A stretch of DNA of 64,000 nt. It comes from Escarpia spicata. Its lineage: Eukaryota; Annelida; Polychaeta; Sabellida; Siboglinidae. The notes beneath the pieces were generated by a model, which had not been told where the DNA came from, did not search any database, and saw only the letters and a list, made by a program, of their open reading frames with translations. Shown piece by piece: positions 50,764 to 64,000 of this stretch (position 1 is its first letter; the number at the start of each line of letters is the position of its first letter). The position numbers and the translations under genes were made by a program. The stretch is taken from positions 682,001-746,000 of the forward strand of contig CAXEFP010000902.1 of the NCBI GenBank assembly GCA_963995525.1. Direction: 5' to 3'.

Positions 50764-53700
50764 CGTAAGTTATAGGTGAGAAAACTCATCCCCATTTGAT
50801 GTTTTATCTTGTCTAAAGCAGCAGTACATTCAATACTCACGAGACAACCATGTCCCATAGCAAAGTGTTCGAACAAAATTTATGCATATCACAGCAAAAC
50901 GGTATTTGTAGTGCACTTTTTTCGGCGGACGGATCCTAATGTGATCTTACCCCAAATAGATGTTTTGCATGTTACAAATCTTCACGAAGGCTAGACTGAT
51001 ATCAAGCTACACACATAACTAGATTAATCACAAATGGGAATGCATGTTACCGTTTTATCTCCGTCATGTAAGTTACAAGAACATATTACGTAAGTTATAG
51101 TTGTGAAAACTCATCCCCATTTGATGTTTTATTTTGTCTAAAGCAGCAGAACATTCAGTACTCACGAGAGAAACATGTCCCATGTCAAAGTGTTCGAACA
51201 CAATTTAAGCATATCACAGCAAAACGGTATTTGTAGTGCATTTTTTTCAGCGGACCGATCCTTAATGTGGTCTTACCCCAAATATATGTTTTGCATGTAA
51301 CAAATCTTCACGAAGGTTAGACTGATAACAAGCTACACACATAACTAGATTAACCACAAATGGGAATGCATGTTACCGTTTTATCTCCGTCACGTAAGTT
51401 ACAAGAACATATTACGTAAGTTATAGGTGCGAAAACTCATCCCCATTTGATGTTTTATTTTGTCTAAAGCAGCAGTACATTCAGTACTCAAGAGACAAAT
51501 ATGTCCCATATCAAAGTGTTCGAACAAAATGTATGCATATCACAGAAAACGGTATGTTAAGTGCACTTTTTCGGCAGACGGATCCTGAATGTGGTCTTAC
51601 CCCAAATAGATGTTCTGCATGTTACAAATCTTCACGAAGGTTAGACTGATAACAAGCTACACACATAACTAGATTAACCACAAGTGGGAATGCATGTTAC
51701 CGTTTTATCTCCGTCACGTAAGTTACAAGAACATATTACGTAAGTTATAGTTGTGAAAACTCATCCCTATTTGATGTTTTATTTTGTCTAAAGCAGCAGT
51801 ACATTCAGTACTCACGAGACAAACATGTCCCATATCAAAGTGTTCGAACACAATTAATGCATATCACAGCAAAACGGTATTTGTAGTGCACTTTTTTCGG
51901 CGGACGGATCCTTAATGTGGTCTTACCCCAAATATATGTTTTGCATGTTACAAATCTTCACGAAGGCTAGACTGAAATCAAGCTACACACATAACTATAT
52001 TAACCACAAACGGGAATGCATGTTACCGTTTTATCTCCGTCACATAAGTTACAAGAACATATTACGTAAGTTATAGGTGTGAAAACTCATCCCCATTTGA
52101 TGTTTTATCTTGTCTAAAGGAGCAGTACGTTCAGTACTCACGAGACAAACATGTCCCATGTCAAAGTGTTCGAACAAAATGTATGCATTTCACAGCAAAA
52201 CGGTATTTGTAGTGCATTTTTTTTGGCGGACGGATCCTTAATGTAGTCTTACCCCAAATATAAGTTTTGCATGTTACAAATCTTCACGAAGGCTAAACTG
52301 TTATCAAGCTACACACATAATTAGATTAACCACAAATGGGAATGCATGTTACCGTTTTATCTCCGTCACGTAAGTTACAAGAACATATTACGTAAGTTAT
52401 AGGTGTGAAAACTCATCCCCATTTGATGTTTTATCTTGTCTAAAGCAGCAGTACATTCAGTACTCACGAGACAAACATGTCCCATATCAAAGTGTTCGAA
52501 CAAAATTTATGCATATCACAGAAAACGGTATGTTAAGTGCACTTTTTCGGCAGACGGATCCTGAATGTGGTCTTACCCCAAATAGATGTTCTGCATGTTA
52601 CAAATCTTCACGAAGGCTAGACTGATATCAAGCTACACACATAACTAGATTAACCACAAATGTGAATGCATATTACCGTTTTATCTCCGTCACGTAAGTT
52701 ACAAGAACATATTACGTAAGTTATAGGTGAGAAAACTCATCCCCATTTGATGTTTTATCTTGTCTAAAGCAGCAGTACATTCAATACTCACGAGACAACC
52801 ATGTCCCATATCAAAGTGTTCGAACACAATTTAAGCATATCACAGCAAAACGGTATTTGTAGTGCATTTTTTTCAGCGGACCGATCCTTAATGTGGTCTT
52901 ACCCCAAATAGATGTTCTGCATGTTACAAATCTTCACGAAGGCTAGTCTGATATCAAGCTACACACATAACTAGATTAACCACAAATGGGAATGCATATT
53001 ACCGTTTTATCTCCGTCACGTAAGTTACAAGAACATATTACGTAAGTTATAGGTGCGAAAACTCATCCCCATTTGATGTTTTATCTTTTCTAAAGCAGCA
53101 GTACATTCAGTACTCACGAGACAACCATGTCCCATATCTCAGTGTTCGAACAAAATTAATGCATATCACAGCAAAACGGTATTTGTAGTGCACTTTTTTT
53201 GGCGGACGGATCCTAATGTGGTCTTACCCCAAATATATGTTTTGCATGTTACAAATCTTCACGAAGGCTAGACTGATATCAAGCTACACACATAACTAGA
53301 TTAATCACAAATGGGAATGCATGTTACCGTTTTATCTCCGTCATGTAAGTTACAAGAACATATTACGTAAGTTATAGTTGTGAAAACTCATCCCCATTTG
53401 ATGTTTTATTTTGTCTAAAGCAGCAGAACATTCAGTACTCACGAGAGAAACATGTCCCATATCAAAGTGTTCGAACACAATTTAAGCATATCACAGCAAA
53501 ACAGTATTTGTAGTGCATTTTTTTCAGCGGACCGATCCTTAATGTGGTCTTACCCCAAATATATGTTTTGCATGTAACAAATCTTCACGAAGGTTAGACT
53601 GAAAACAAGCTACACACATAACTAGATTAACCACAAATGGGAATGCATGTTACCGTTTTATCTCCGTCACGTATGTTACAAGAACATATTACGTAAGTTA

Positions 53701-55972
53701 TAGTTGTGAAAACTCATCCCTATTTGATGTTTTATTTTGTCTAAAGCAGCAGTACATTCAGTACTCAAGAGACAAATATGTCCCATATCAAAGTGTTCGA
53801 ACACAATTAATGCATATCACAGCAAAACGGTATTTGTAGTGCACTTTTTTCGGCGGACGGATCCTTAATGTGGTCTTACCCCAAATATATGTTTTGCATG
53901 CTACAAATCTTCACGAAGGCTAGACTGATATCAAGCTACACACATAACTATATTAACCACAAACGGGAATGCATGTTACCGTTTTATCTCCGTCACGTAA
54001 GTTACAACAACATATTACGTAAGTTATAGGTGTGAAAACTCATCCCCATTTGATGTTTTATCTTGTCTAAAGCAGCAGTACATTCAGTACTCACGAGACA
54101 ACCATGTCCCATATCTCAGTGTTCGAACAAAATTTATGCATATCACAGCAAAACAGTATTTGTAGTGCACTTTTTTCGGCGGACGGATCCTAATGTGGTC
54201 TTACCCCAAATATATGTTTTGCATGTTACAAATCTTCACGAAGGCTAGACTGATATCAAGCTACACACATAACTAGATTAATCACAAATGGGAATGCATG
54301 TTACCGTTTTATCTCCGTCATGTAAGTTACAAGAACATATTACGTAAGTTATAGTTGTGAAAACTCATCCCTATTTGATGTTTTATTTTGTCTAAAGCAG
54401 CAGTACATTCAGTACTCACAAGACAAACATGTCCCATATCAAAGTGTTCGAACACAATTAATGCTTATCACAGCAAAACGGAATTTGTAGTGCACTTTTT
54501 TCGGCGGACGGATCCTTAATGTGGTCTTACCCCAAATATATGTTTTGCATGTTACAAATCTTCACGAAGGCTAGACTGATATCAAGCTACACACATAACT
54601 ATATTAACCACAAACGGGAATGCATGTTACCGTTTTATCTCCGTCACGTAAGTTACAAGAACATATTATGTAAGTTATAGGTGTGAAAACTCATCGCCAT
54701 TTGATGTTTTATCTTGTCTAAAGGAGCAGTACGTTCAGTACTCACGAGACAAACATGTCCCATGTCAAAGTGTTCGAACAACATTTATGCATTTCAGAGC
54801 AAAACGGTATTTGTAGTGCACTTTTTTTGGCGGACGGATCCTTAATGTAGTCTTACCCCAAATATAAGTTTTGCATGTTACAAATCTTCACGAAGGCTAA
54901 ACTGTTATCAAGCTACACACATAATTAGATTAACCACAAATGGGAATGCATGTTACCGTTTTATCTCCGTCACGTAAGTTACAAGAACATACTACGTAAG
55001 TTATAGTTGTGAAAACTCATCCCTATTTGATGTTTTATTTTGTCTAAAGCAGCAGTACATTCAGTACTCACGAGACAAACATGTCCCATATCAAAGTGTT
55101 CGAACACAATTAATGCATATCACAACAAAACGGAATTTGTAGTGCACTTTTTTCGGCGGACGGATCCTTAATGTGGTCTTACCACAAATATATGTTTTGC
55201 ATGTTACAAATCTTCACGAAGGCTAGACTGATATCAAGCTACACACATAACTATATTAACCACAAACGGGAATGCATGTTACCGTTTTATCTCCGTCACG
55301 TAAGTTACAAGAACATATTATGTAAGTTATAGGTGTGAAAACTCATCCCCATTTGATGTTTTATCTTGTATAAAGGAGCAGTACGTTCAGTACTGACGAG
55401 ACAAACATGTCCCATGTCAAAGTGTTCGAACAAAATTTATGCATTTCACAGCAAAACGGTATTTGTAGTGCACTTTTTTTGGCGGACGGATCCTTAATGT
55501 AGTCTTACCCCAAATATAAGTTTTGCATGTTACACATCTTCACGAAGGCTAAACTGTTATCAAGCTACACACATAATTAGATTAACCACAAATGGGAATG
55601 CATGTTACCGTTTTATCTCCGTCACGTAAGTTACAAGAACATACTACGTAAGTTATAGTTGTGAAAACTCATCCCTATTTGATGTTTTATTTTGTCTAAA
55701 GCAGCAGTACATTCAGTACTCACGAGACAAACATGTCCCATATCAAAATGTTCGAACACAATTAATGCATATCACAACAAAACGGAATTTGTAGTGCACT
55801 TTTTTCGGCGGACGGATCCTTAATGTGGTCTTACCACAAATATATGTTTTGCATGTTACAAATCTTCACGAAGGCTAGACTGATATCAAGCTACACACAT
55901 AACTATATTAACCACAAACGGGAATGCATGTTACCGTTTTATCTCCGTCACGTAAGTTACAAGAACATATTA
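50764..55972 (+). repeat. 16-monomer (5209-bp) tandem duplication, copy 1
   Basis: Adjacent to and nearly identical with 55973-61181 at an offset of 5209 bp (16 monomers). The breakpoint lies within 50744-50763, since 50743 (T in CATGTAAG) differs from 55952 (C) and everything after matches. Marks include CCCATAGCAAAG (50856), CACAAGTGGG (51680), AAATGTGAATGC (52668), TATCTCAGTGTTCG (53134), TCACGTATGTTAC (53668), ATGCTACAAATC (53898), CTCACAAGACAAAC (54414) and TACCACAAATATATG (55180, 55834). Confidence 0.9.
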
Positions 55973-58900
55973 CGTAAGTTATAGGTGAGAAAACTCATCC
56001 CCATTTGATGTTTTATCTTGTCTAAAGCAGCAGTACATTCAATACTCACGAGACAACCATGTCCCATAGCAAAGTGTTCGAACAAAATTTATGCATATCA
56101 CAGCAAAACGGTATTTGTAGTGCACTTTTTTCGGCGGACGGATCCTAATGTGATCTTACCCCAAATAGATGTTTTGCATGTTACAAATCTTCACGAAGGC
56201 TAGACTGATATCAAGCTACACACATAACTAGATTAATCACAAATGGGAATGCATGTTACCGTTTTATCTCCGTCATGTAAGTTACAAGAACATATTACGT
56301 AAGTTATAGTTGTGAAAACTCATCCCCATTTGATGTTTTATTTTGTCTAAAGCAGCAGAACATTCAGTACTCACGAGAGAAACATGTCCCATGTCAAAGT
56401 GTTCGAACACAATTTAAGCATATCACAGCAAAACGGTATTTGTAGTGCATTTTTTTCAGCGGACCGATCCTTAATGTGGTCTTACCCCAAATATATGTTT
56501 TGCATGTAACAAATCTTCACGAAGGTTAGACTGATAACAAGCTACACACATAACTAGATTAACCACAAATGGGAATGCATGTTACCGTTTTATCTCCGTC
56601 ACGTAAGTTACAAGAACATATTACGTAAGTTATAGGTGCGAAAACTCATCCCCATTTGATGTTTTATTTTGTCTAAAGCAGCAGTACATTCAGTACTCAA
56701 GAGACAAATATGTCCCATATCAAAGTGTTCGAACAAAATGTATGCATATCACAGAAAACGGTATGTTAAGTGCACTTTTTCGGCAGACGGATCCTGAATG
56801 TGGTCTTACCCCAAATAGATGTTCTGCATGTTACAAATCTTCACGAAGGTTAGACTGATAACAAGCTACACACATAACTAGATTAACCACAAGTGGGAAT
56901 GCATGTTACCGTTTTATCTCCGTCACGTAAGTTACAAGAACATATTACGTAAGTTATAGTTGTGAAAACTCATCCCTATTTGATGTTTTATTTTGTCTAA
57001 AGCAGCAGTACATTCAGTACTCACGAGACAAACATGTCCCATATCAAAGTGTTCGAACACAATTAATGCATATCACAGCAAAACGGTATTTGTAGTGCAC
57101 TTTTTTCGGCGGACGGATCCTTAATGTGGTCTTACCCCAAATATATGTTTTGCATGTTACAAATCTTCACGAAGGCTAGACTGAAATCAAGCTACACACA
57201 TAACTATATTAACCACAAACGGGAATGCATGTTACCGTTTTATCTCCGTCACATAAGTTACAAGAACATATTACGTAAGTTATAGGTGTGAAAACTCATC
57301 CCCATTTGATGTTTTATCTTGTCTAAAGGAGCAGTACGTTCAGTACTCACGAGACAAACATGTCCCATGTCAAAGTGTTCGAACAAAATGTATGCATTTC
57401 ACAGCAAAACGGTATTTGTAGTGCATTTTTTTTGGCGGACGGATCCTTAATGTAGTCTTACCCCAAATATAAGTTTTGCATGTTACAAATCTTCACGAAG
57501 GCTAAACTGTTATCAAGCTACACACATAATTAGATTAACCACAAATGGGAATGCATGTTACCGTTTTATCTCCGTCACGTAAGTTACAAGAACATATTAC
57601 GTAAGTTATAGGTGGGAAAACTCATCCCCATTTGATGTTTTATCTTGTCTAAAGCAGCAGTACATTCAGTACTCACGAGACAAACATGTCCCATATCAAA
57701 GTGTTCGAACAAAATTTATGCATATCACAGAAAACGGTATGTTAAGTGCACTTTTTCGGCAGACGGATCCTGAATGTGGTCTTACCCCAAATAGATGTTC
57801 TGCATGTTACAAATCTTCACGAAGGCTAGACTGATATCAAGCTACACACATAACTAGATTAACCACAAATGTGAATGCATATTACCGTTTTATCTCCGTC
57901 ACGTAAGTTACAAGAACATATTACGTAAGTTATAGGTGAGAAAACTCATCCCCATTTGATGTTTTATCTTGTCTAAAGCAGCAGTACATTCAATACTCAC
58001 GAGACAACCATGTCCCATATCAAAGTGTTCGAACACAATTTAAGCATATCACAGCAAAACGGTATTTGTAGTGCATTTTTTTCAGCGGACCGATCCTTAA
58101 TGTGGTCTTACCCCAAATAGATGTTCTGCATGTTACAAATCTTCACGAAGGCTAGTCTGATATCAAGCTACACACATAACTAGATTAACCACAAATGGGA
58201 ATGCATATTACCGTTTTATCTCCGTCACGTAAGTTACAAGAACATATTACGTAAGTTATAGGTGCGAAAACTCATCCCCATTTGATGTTTTATCTTTTCT
58301 AAAGCAGCAGTACATTCAGTACTCACGAGACAACCATGTCCCATATCTCAGTGTTCGAACAAAATTAATGCATATCACAGCAAAACGGTATTTGTAGTGC
58401 ACTTTTTTTGGCGGACGGATCCTAATGTGGTCTTACCCCAAATATATGTTTTGCATGTTACAAATCTTCACGAAGGCTAGACTGATATCAAGCTACACAC
58501 ATAACTAGATTAATCACAAATGGGAATGCATGTTACCGTTTTATCTCCGTCATGTAAGTTACAAGAACATATTACGTAAGTTATAGTTGTGAAAACTCAT
58601 CCCCATTTGATGTTTTATTTTGTCTAAAGCAGCAGAACATTCAGTACTCACGAGAGAAACATGTCCCATATCAAAGTGTTCGAACACAATTTAAGCATAT
58701 CACAGCAAAACAGTATTTGTAGTGCATTTTTTTCAGCGGACCGATCCTTAATGTGGTCTTACCCCAAATATATGTTTTGCATGTAACAAATCTTCACGAA
58801 GGTTAGACTGAAAACAAGCTACACACATAACTAGATTAACCACAAATGGGAATGCATGTTACCGTTTTATCTCCGTCACGTATGTTACAAGAACATATTA

Positions 58901-61181
58901 CGTAAGTTATAGTTGTGAAAACTCATCCCTATTTGATGTTTTATTTTGTCTAAAGCAGCAGTACATTCAGTACTCAAGAGACAAATATGTCCCATATCAA
59001 AGTGTTCGAACACAATTAATGCATATCACAGCAAAACGGTATTTGTAGTGCACTTTTTTCGGCGGACGGATCCTTAATGTGGTCTTACCCCAAATATATG
59101 TTTTGCATGCTACAAATCTTCACGAAGGCTAGACTGATATCAAGCTACACACATAACTATATTAACCACAAACGGGAATGCATGTTACCGTTTTATCTCC
59201 GTCACGTAAGTTACAACAACATATTACGTAAGTTATAGGTGTGAAAACTCATCCCCATTTGATGTTTTATCTTGTCTAAAGCAGCAGTACATTCAGTACT
59301 CACGAGACAACCATGTCCCATATCTCAGTGTTCGAACAAAATTTATGCATATCACAGCAAAACAGTATTTGTAGTGCACTTTTTTCGGCGGACGGATCCT
59401 AATGTGGTCTTACCCCAAATATATGTTTTGCATGTTACAAATCTTCACGAAGGCTAGACTGATATCAAGCTACACACATAACTAGATTAATCACAAATGG
59501 GAATGCATGTTACCGTTTTATCTCCGTCATGTAAGTTACAAGAACATATTACGTAAGTTATAGTTGTGAAAACTCATCCCTATTTGATGTTTTATTTTGT
59601 CTAAAGCAGCAGTACATTCAGTACTCACAAGACAAACATGTCCCATATCAAAGTGTTCGAACACAATTAATGCATATCACAGCAAAACGGAATTTGTAGT
59701 GCACTTTTTTCGGCGGACGGATCCTTAATGTGGTCTTACCCCAAATATATGTTTTGCATGTTACAAATCTTCACGAAGGCTAGACTGATATCAAGCTACA
59801 CACATAACTATATTAACCACAAACGGGAATGCATGTTACCGTTTTATCTCCGTCACGTAAGTTACAAGAACATATTATGTAAGTCATAGGTGTGAAAACT
59901 CATCGCCATTTGATGTTTTATCTTGTCTAAAGGAGCAGTACGTTCAGTACTCACGAGACAAACATGTCCCATGTCAAAGTGTTCGAACAACATTTATGCA
60001 TTTCACAGCAAAACGGTATTTGTAGTGCACTTTTTTTGGCGGACGGATCCTTAATGTAGTCTTACCCCAAATATAAGTTTTGCATGTTACAAATCTTCAC
60101 GAAGGCTAAACTGTTATCAAGCTACACACATAATTAGATTAACCACAAATGGGAATGCATGTTACCGTTTTATCTCCGTCACGTAAGTTACAAGAACATA
60201 CTACGTAAGTTATAGTTGTGAAAACTCATCCCTATTTGATGTTTTATTTTGTCTAAAGCAGCAGTACATTCAGTACTCACGAGACAAACATGTCCCATAT
60301 CAAAGTGTTCGAACACAATTAATGCATATCACAACAAAACGGAATTTGTAGTGCACTTTTTTCGGCGGACGGATCCTTAATGTGGTCTTACCACAAATAT
60401 ATGTTTTGCATGTTACAAATCTTCACGAAGGCTAGACTGATATCAAGCTACACACATAACTATATTAACCACAAACGGGAATGCATGTTACCGTTTTATC
60501 TCCGTCACGTAAGTTACAAGAACATATTATGTAAGTTATAGGTGTGAAAACTCATCCCCATTTGATGTTTTATCTTGTATAAAGGAGCAGTACGTTCAGT
60601 ACTGACGAGACAAACATGTCCCATGTCAAAGTGTTCGAACAAAATTTATGCATTTCACAGCAAAACGGTATTTGTAGTGCACTTTTTTTGGCGGACGGAT
60701 CCTTAATGTAGTCTTACCCCAAATATAAGTTTTGCATGTTACACATCTTCACGAAGGCTAAACTGTTATCAAGCTACACACATAATTAGATTAACCACAA
60801 ATGGGAATGCATGTTACCGTTTTATCTCCGTCACGTAAGTTACAAGAACATACTACGTAAGTTATAGTTGTGAAAACTCATCCCTATTTGATGTTTTATT
60901 TTGTCTAAAGCAGCAGTACATTCAGTACTCACGAGACAAACATGTCCCATATCAAAATGTTCGAACACAATTAATGCATATCACAACAAAACGGAATTTG
61001 TAGTGCACTTTTTTCGGCGGACGGATCCTTAATGTGGTCTTACCACAAATATATGTTTTGCATGTTACAAATCTTCACGAAGGCTAGACTGATATCAAGC
61101 TACACACATAACTATATTAACCACAAACGGGAATGCATGTTACCGTTTTATCTCCGTCACGTAAGTTACAAGAACATATTA
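55973..61181 (+). repeat. 16-monomer (5209-bp) tandem duplication, copy 2
   Basis: Second copy of 50764-55972. By eye I found about four differences in 5.2 kb: GGTGGGAAAAC at 57611 (GGTGTGAAAAC in copy 1), ATGCATATC at 59669 (ATGCTTATC at 54460), AAGTCATAGG at 59881 (AAGTTATAGG at 54672) and TTTCACAGC at 60001 (TTTCAGAGC at 54792). That is about 99.9% identity. It ends at 61182, where ATTATGTAAG replaces ATTACGTAAG. Confidence 0.9.
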
Positions 61182-64000
61182 TGTAAGTTATAGGTGTGAA
61201 AACTCATCCCCATTTGATGTTTTATCTTGTCTAAAGGAGCAGTACGTTCAGTACTCACGAGACAAACATGTCCCATGTCAAAGTGTTCGAAAAAAATTTA
61301 TGCATTTCACAGCAAAACGGTATTTGTAGTGCACTTTTTTTGGCGGACGGATCCTTAATGTAGTCTTACCCCAAATATAAGTTTTGCATGTTACAAATCT
61401 TCACGAAGGCTAAACTGTTATCAAGCTACACACATAATTAGATTAACCACAAATGGGAATGCATGTTACCGTTTTATCTCCGTCACGTAAGTTACAAGAA
61501 CATACTACGTAAGTTATAGGTGTAAAAACTCGTCCCCATTTCATGTTTTATCTTGTCTATAGCAGCAATACATTCAGTACTCAAGAGACAAATATGTCCC
61601 ATATCAAAGTGTTCGAACACAATTAATGCATATCACAGGAAAACGGTATTTGTAGTGCACTTTTTTCGGCGGACGGATTCTTAATGTGGTCTTACCCCAA
61701 ATATATGTTTTGCATGTTACAAATCTTCACGAAGGCTTGACTGATATCAAGCTACATACATAACTATATTAACCACAAACGGGAATGCATGTTACCGTTT
61801 TATCTCCGTCACGTAAGTTACAAGAACATATTACGTAAGTTATAGGTGTGAAAACTCATCCCCATTTGATGTTTTATCTTGTCTAAAGCAGCATTACATT
61901 CAGTACTCACGAGACAACCATGTCCCATATCTCAGTGTTCGAACTAAATTTATGCATATCACAGCAAAACGGTATTTGTAGTGCACTTTTTTGGGCGGAC
62001 GGATCCTAATGTGGTCTTACCCCAAATAGATGTTTTGCATGTTACAAATCTTCACGAAGGCTAGACTGATATCAAGCTACACACATAACTAGATTAACCA
62101 CAAATGGGAATGCATGTTACCGTTTTATCTCCGTCACGTAAGTTACAAGAACATACTACGTAAGTTATAGGTGTGAAAACTCATCCCCATTTCATGTTTT
62201 ATCTTGTCTATAGCAGCAGTACATTCAGTACTCACGAGACAAACATGTCCCATATTAAAGTGTTCGAACAAAATTTATGCATATCACAGCAAAACGGTAT
62301 TTGTAGTGCACTTTTTTCGGCGGACGGATCCTAATGTGGTCTTACCCCAAATAGATGTTCTGCATGGTACAAATCTTCACGAAGGCTAGACTGTTATCAA
62401 GCTACACACATAACTAGATTAACCACAAATGGGAATGCATGTTACCGTTTTATCTCCGTCACGTAAGTTACAAAAACATATTACGTAAGTTATAGGTGTG
62501 AAAACTAATCCCCATTTGATGTTTTACCTTGTCTATAGCAGCAGTACATTCAGTACTCACGAGACAAACATGTCCCATGTCAAAGTGTTCGAACACAATT
62601 AATGCATATCACAGAAAACGGTATTTGTAGTGCACTTTTTTCGGCGGACGGTTCCTTAATGTGGTCTTACCCCAAATATATGTTTTGCATGTTACAAATC
62701 TTCACGAAGGCTAGACTGATATCAAGCTACACACATAACTATATTAACCACAAACGGGAATGCATGTTACCGTTTTATCTCTGTCACGTAAGTTACAAGA
62801 ACATATTACGTAAGTTATAGGTGTGAAAACTCATCCCCATTTGATGTTTTATCTTGTCTAAAGCAGCAGTACATTCAGTACTCACGAGACAACCATGTCC
62901 CATATCTCAGTGTTCGAACAAAATTTATGCATATCACAGCAAAACGGTATTTGTAGTGCACTTTTTTCGGCGGACGGATCCTAATGTGGTCTTACCCCAA
63001 ATAGATGTTTTGCATGTTACAAATCTTCACGAAGGCTAGACTGATATCAAGCTACACACATAACTAGATTAATCACAAATGGGAATGCATGTTACCGTTT
63101 TATCTCCGTCATGTAAGTTACAAGAACATATTACGTAAGTTATAGATGAGAAAACTCATCCCCATTTGATGTTTTATTTTGTCTAAAGCAGCACAACATT
63201 CAGTACTCACGAGACAAACATGTCCCATGTCAAAGTGTTCGAACACAATTTAAGCATATCACAGCAAAACGGTATTTGTATTGCACTTTTTTTGGCGGAC
63301 GGATCCTTAATGTAGTCTTACCCCAAATATAAGTTTTGCATGTTACAAATCTTCACGAAGGCTAAACTGTTATCAAGCTACACACATAATTAGATTAACC
63401 ACAAATGGGAATGCATGTTACCGTTTTATCTCCGTCACGTAAGTTACAAGAACATACTACGTAAGTTATAGGTGTGAAAACTCATCCCCATTTGATGTTT
63501 TATCTTGTCTAAAGCAGCAGTACATTCAGTACTCACGAGACAACCATGTCCCATATCTCAGTGTTCGAACAAAATTTATGCATATCACAGCAAAACGGTA
63601 TTTGTAGTGCACTTTTTTCGGCGGACGGATCCTAATGTGGTCTTACCCCAAATAGATGTTTTGCATGTTACAAATCTTCACGAAGGCTAGACTGATATCA
63701 AGCTACACACATAACTAGATTAATTACAAATGGGAATGCATGTTACCGTTTTATCTCCGTCATGTAAGTTACAAGAACATATTACGTAAGTTATAGTTTT
63801 GAAAACTCATCCCCATTTGATGTTTTATTTTGTCTAAAGCAGCACAACATTCAGTACTCACGAGACAAACATGTCCCATGTCAAAGTGTTCGAACACAAT
63901 TTAGTAAAAATCACAGCAAAACGGTATTTGTAGTGCACTTTTTTCAGCGGACCGATCCTTAATGTGGTCTTACCCCAAATATATGTTTTGCATGTAACAA
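61182..64000 (+). repeat. 325-bp array, right edge of window
   Basis: About 8.7 monomers, with more scattered changes than the duplicated block to the left: CGAAAAAAATTT at 61289, GGTGTAAAAACTCGTCC at 61518, ATTTCATGTTTT (61538, 62188), GTCTATAGCAGCAATAC at 61553, GGACGGATTC at 61671, CGGTTCC at 62648, TTATAGATGAG at 63142 and TTAGTAAAAATCACAG at 63901. Several units combine marks of different subfamilies. The array runs off the window in mid-unit. Nothing else was seen. Confidence 0.8.

Larger units (their letters stand above)
21961..64000 (+). repeat. 325-bp satellite array (about 129 monomers)
   Basis: Head-to-tail array with a 324-326-bp period. Landmarks in nearly every unit, in order: CGGACGGATCC, TGGTCTTACCCCAAAT, CTTCACGAAGGCTAGACT, ATCAAGCTACACACATAA, GGGAATGCATGTTACCG, TTTTATCTCCGTCAC, ATTACGTAAGTTATAG, CATCCCCATTTGATG, GTCTAAAGCAGCAGTACATT, CACGAGACAAACATGTCCCA, GTGTTCGAACA and CACAG(C)AAAACGG. 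All units have the same orientation and the array is still running at the right edge. Unit length varies through small indels (GCAAAACGG versus GAAAACGG, T-run length, CCTTAATG / CCTAATG / CCTGAATG). There is no inserted element and no gene; the family is not recognised. Confidence 0.97.

Noticed and set aside
21961..64000. CENP-B box in the 325-bp unit
   Set aside because: The TTCG and CGGG elements needed for the mammalian consensus do not fall at the required spacing on either strand; TTTTTCGGCGGACGGATCC matches only in part.
21961..64000. Excess of 6-bp palindromes (GGATCC, GATATC, ATGCAT, AGTACT, TTCGAA and others) as a functional signal
   Set aside because: About nine per 325 bp is only modestly above the roughly five expected by chance.
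21961..64000. Duplication breakpoints clustering near TTACGTAAGTTATAGG
   Set aside because: Breakpoints can only be placed at the first differing base, and that region contains frequent diagnostic variants, so the clustering may be an artefact of resolution.
1..64000. Telomere repeats, rDNA spacer or a mobile-element tandem array
   Set aside because: There is no short telomeric motif, no rRNA-like sequence, no terminal inverted repeats, no long terminal repeats, and no transposase or reverse-transcriptase coding potential.

Overview
The whole 64 kb window is satellite DNA: two unrelated tandem-repeat families meeting at one sharp boundary. I found no convincing protein-coding gene, tRNA, rRNA, transposon or unique sequence. 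This points to a eukaryotic chromosome, in constitutive heterochromatin such as a centromere, pericentromere or subtelomere. Both families are AT-rich (a 66-bp unit counts to about 33% GC, a 325-bp unit to about 38%). I do not recognise either satellite and cannot name the taxon.

Region 1 (1-21960) is a head-to-tail array of a 66-bp monomer: 332 complete copies plus a truncated last one. The phase of position 1 is kept to the end, apart from one 1-bp deletion at 12486-12487. Monomers differ at a limited set of diagnostic sites, and these variants recur in a fixed order. The order gives nested higher-order repeats: a 12-monomer cassette (792 bp), tandem duplications of 17 and 24 monomers (1122 and 1584 bp), a 25-monomer-offset duplication (1650 bp), and a duplication of more than 3 kb displaced by 74 monomers (4884 bp). 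Because 66 is a multiple of 3, the array gives long open frames on both strands. These look like by-products of the period, not genes. Nearly every monomer carries AATAAA on both strands, and on the + strand a GT-rich tract follows at the spacing of a polyadenylation site.

Region 2 (21961-64000) is a head-to-tail array of about 129 copies of a 324-326-bp monomer, most with a BamHI site (GGATCC). It still continues at the right edge. It too is built from in-register segmental duplications: tandem duplications of 1626, 3249 and 5209 bp, plus displaced copies at offsets of 1624, 5848 and 8448 bp (5, 10, 16, 18 and 26 monomers). The 5209-bp duplication (50764-61181) appears very young, with only a few differences noticed by eye.

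Nothing here works together as a set of genes. The biology that can be read is satellite evolution (unequal exchange, conversion between subfamilies, recent amplification) and possible DNA-level roles such as kinetochore or heterochromatin substrate, or transcription termination.
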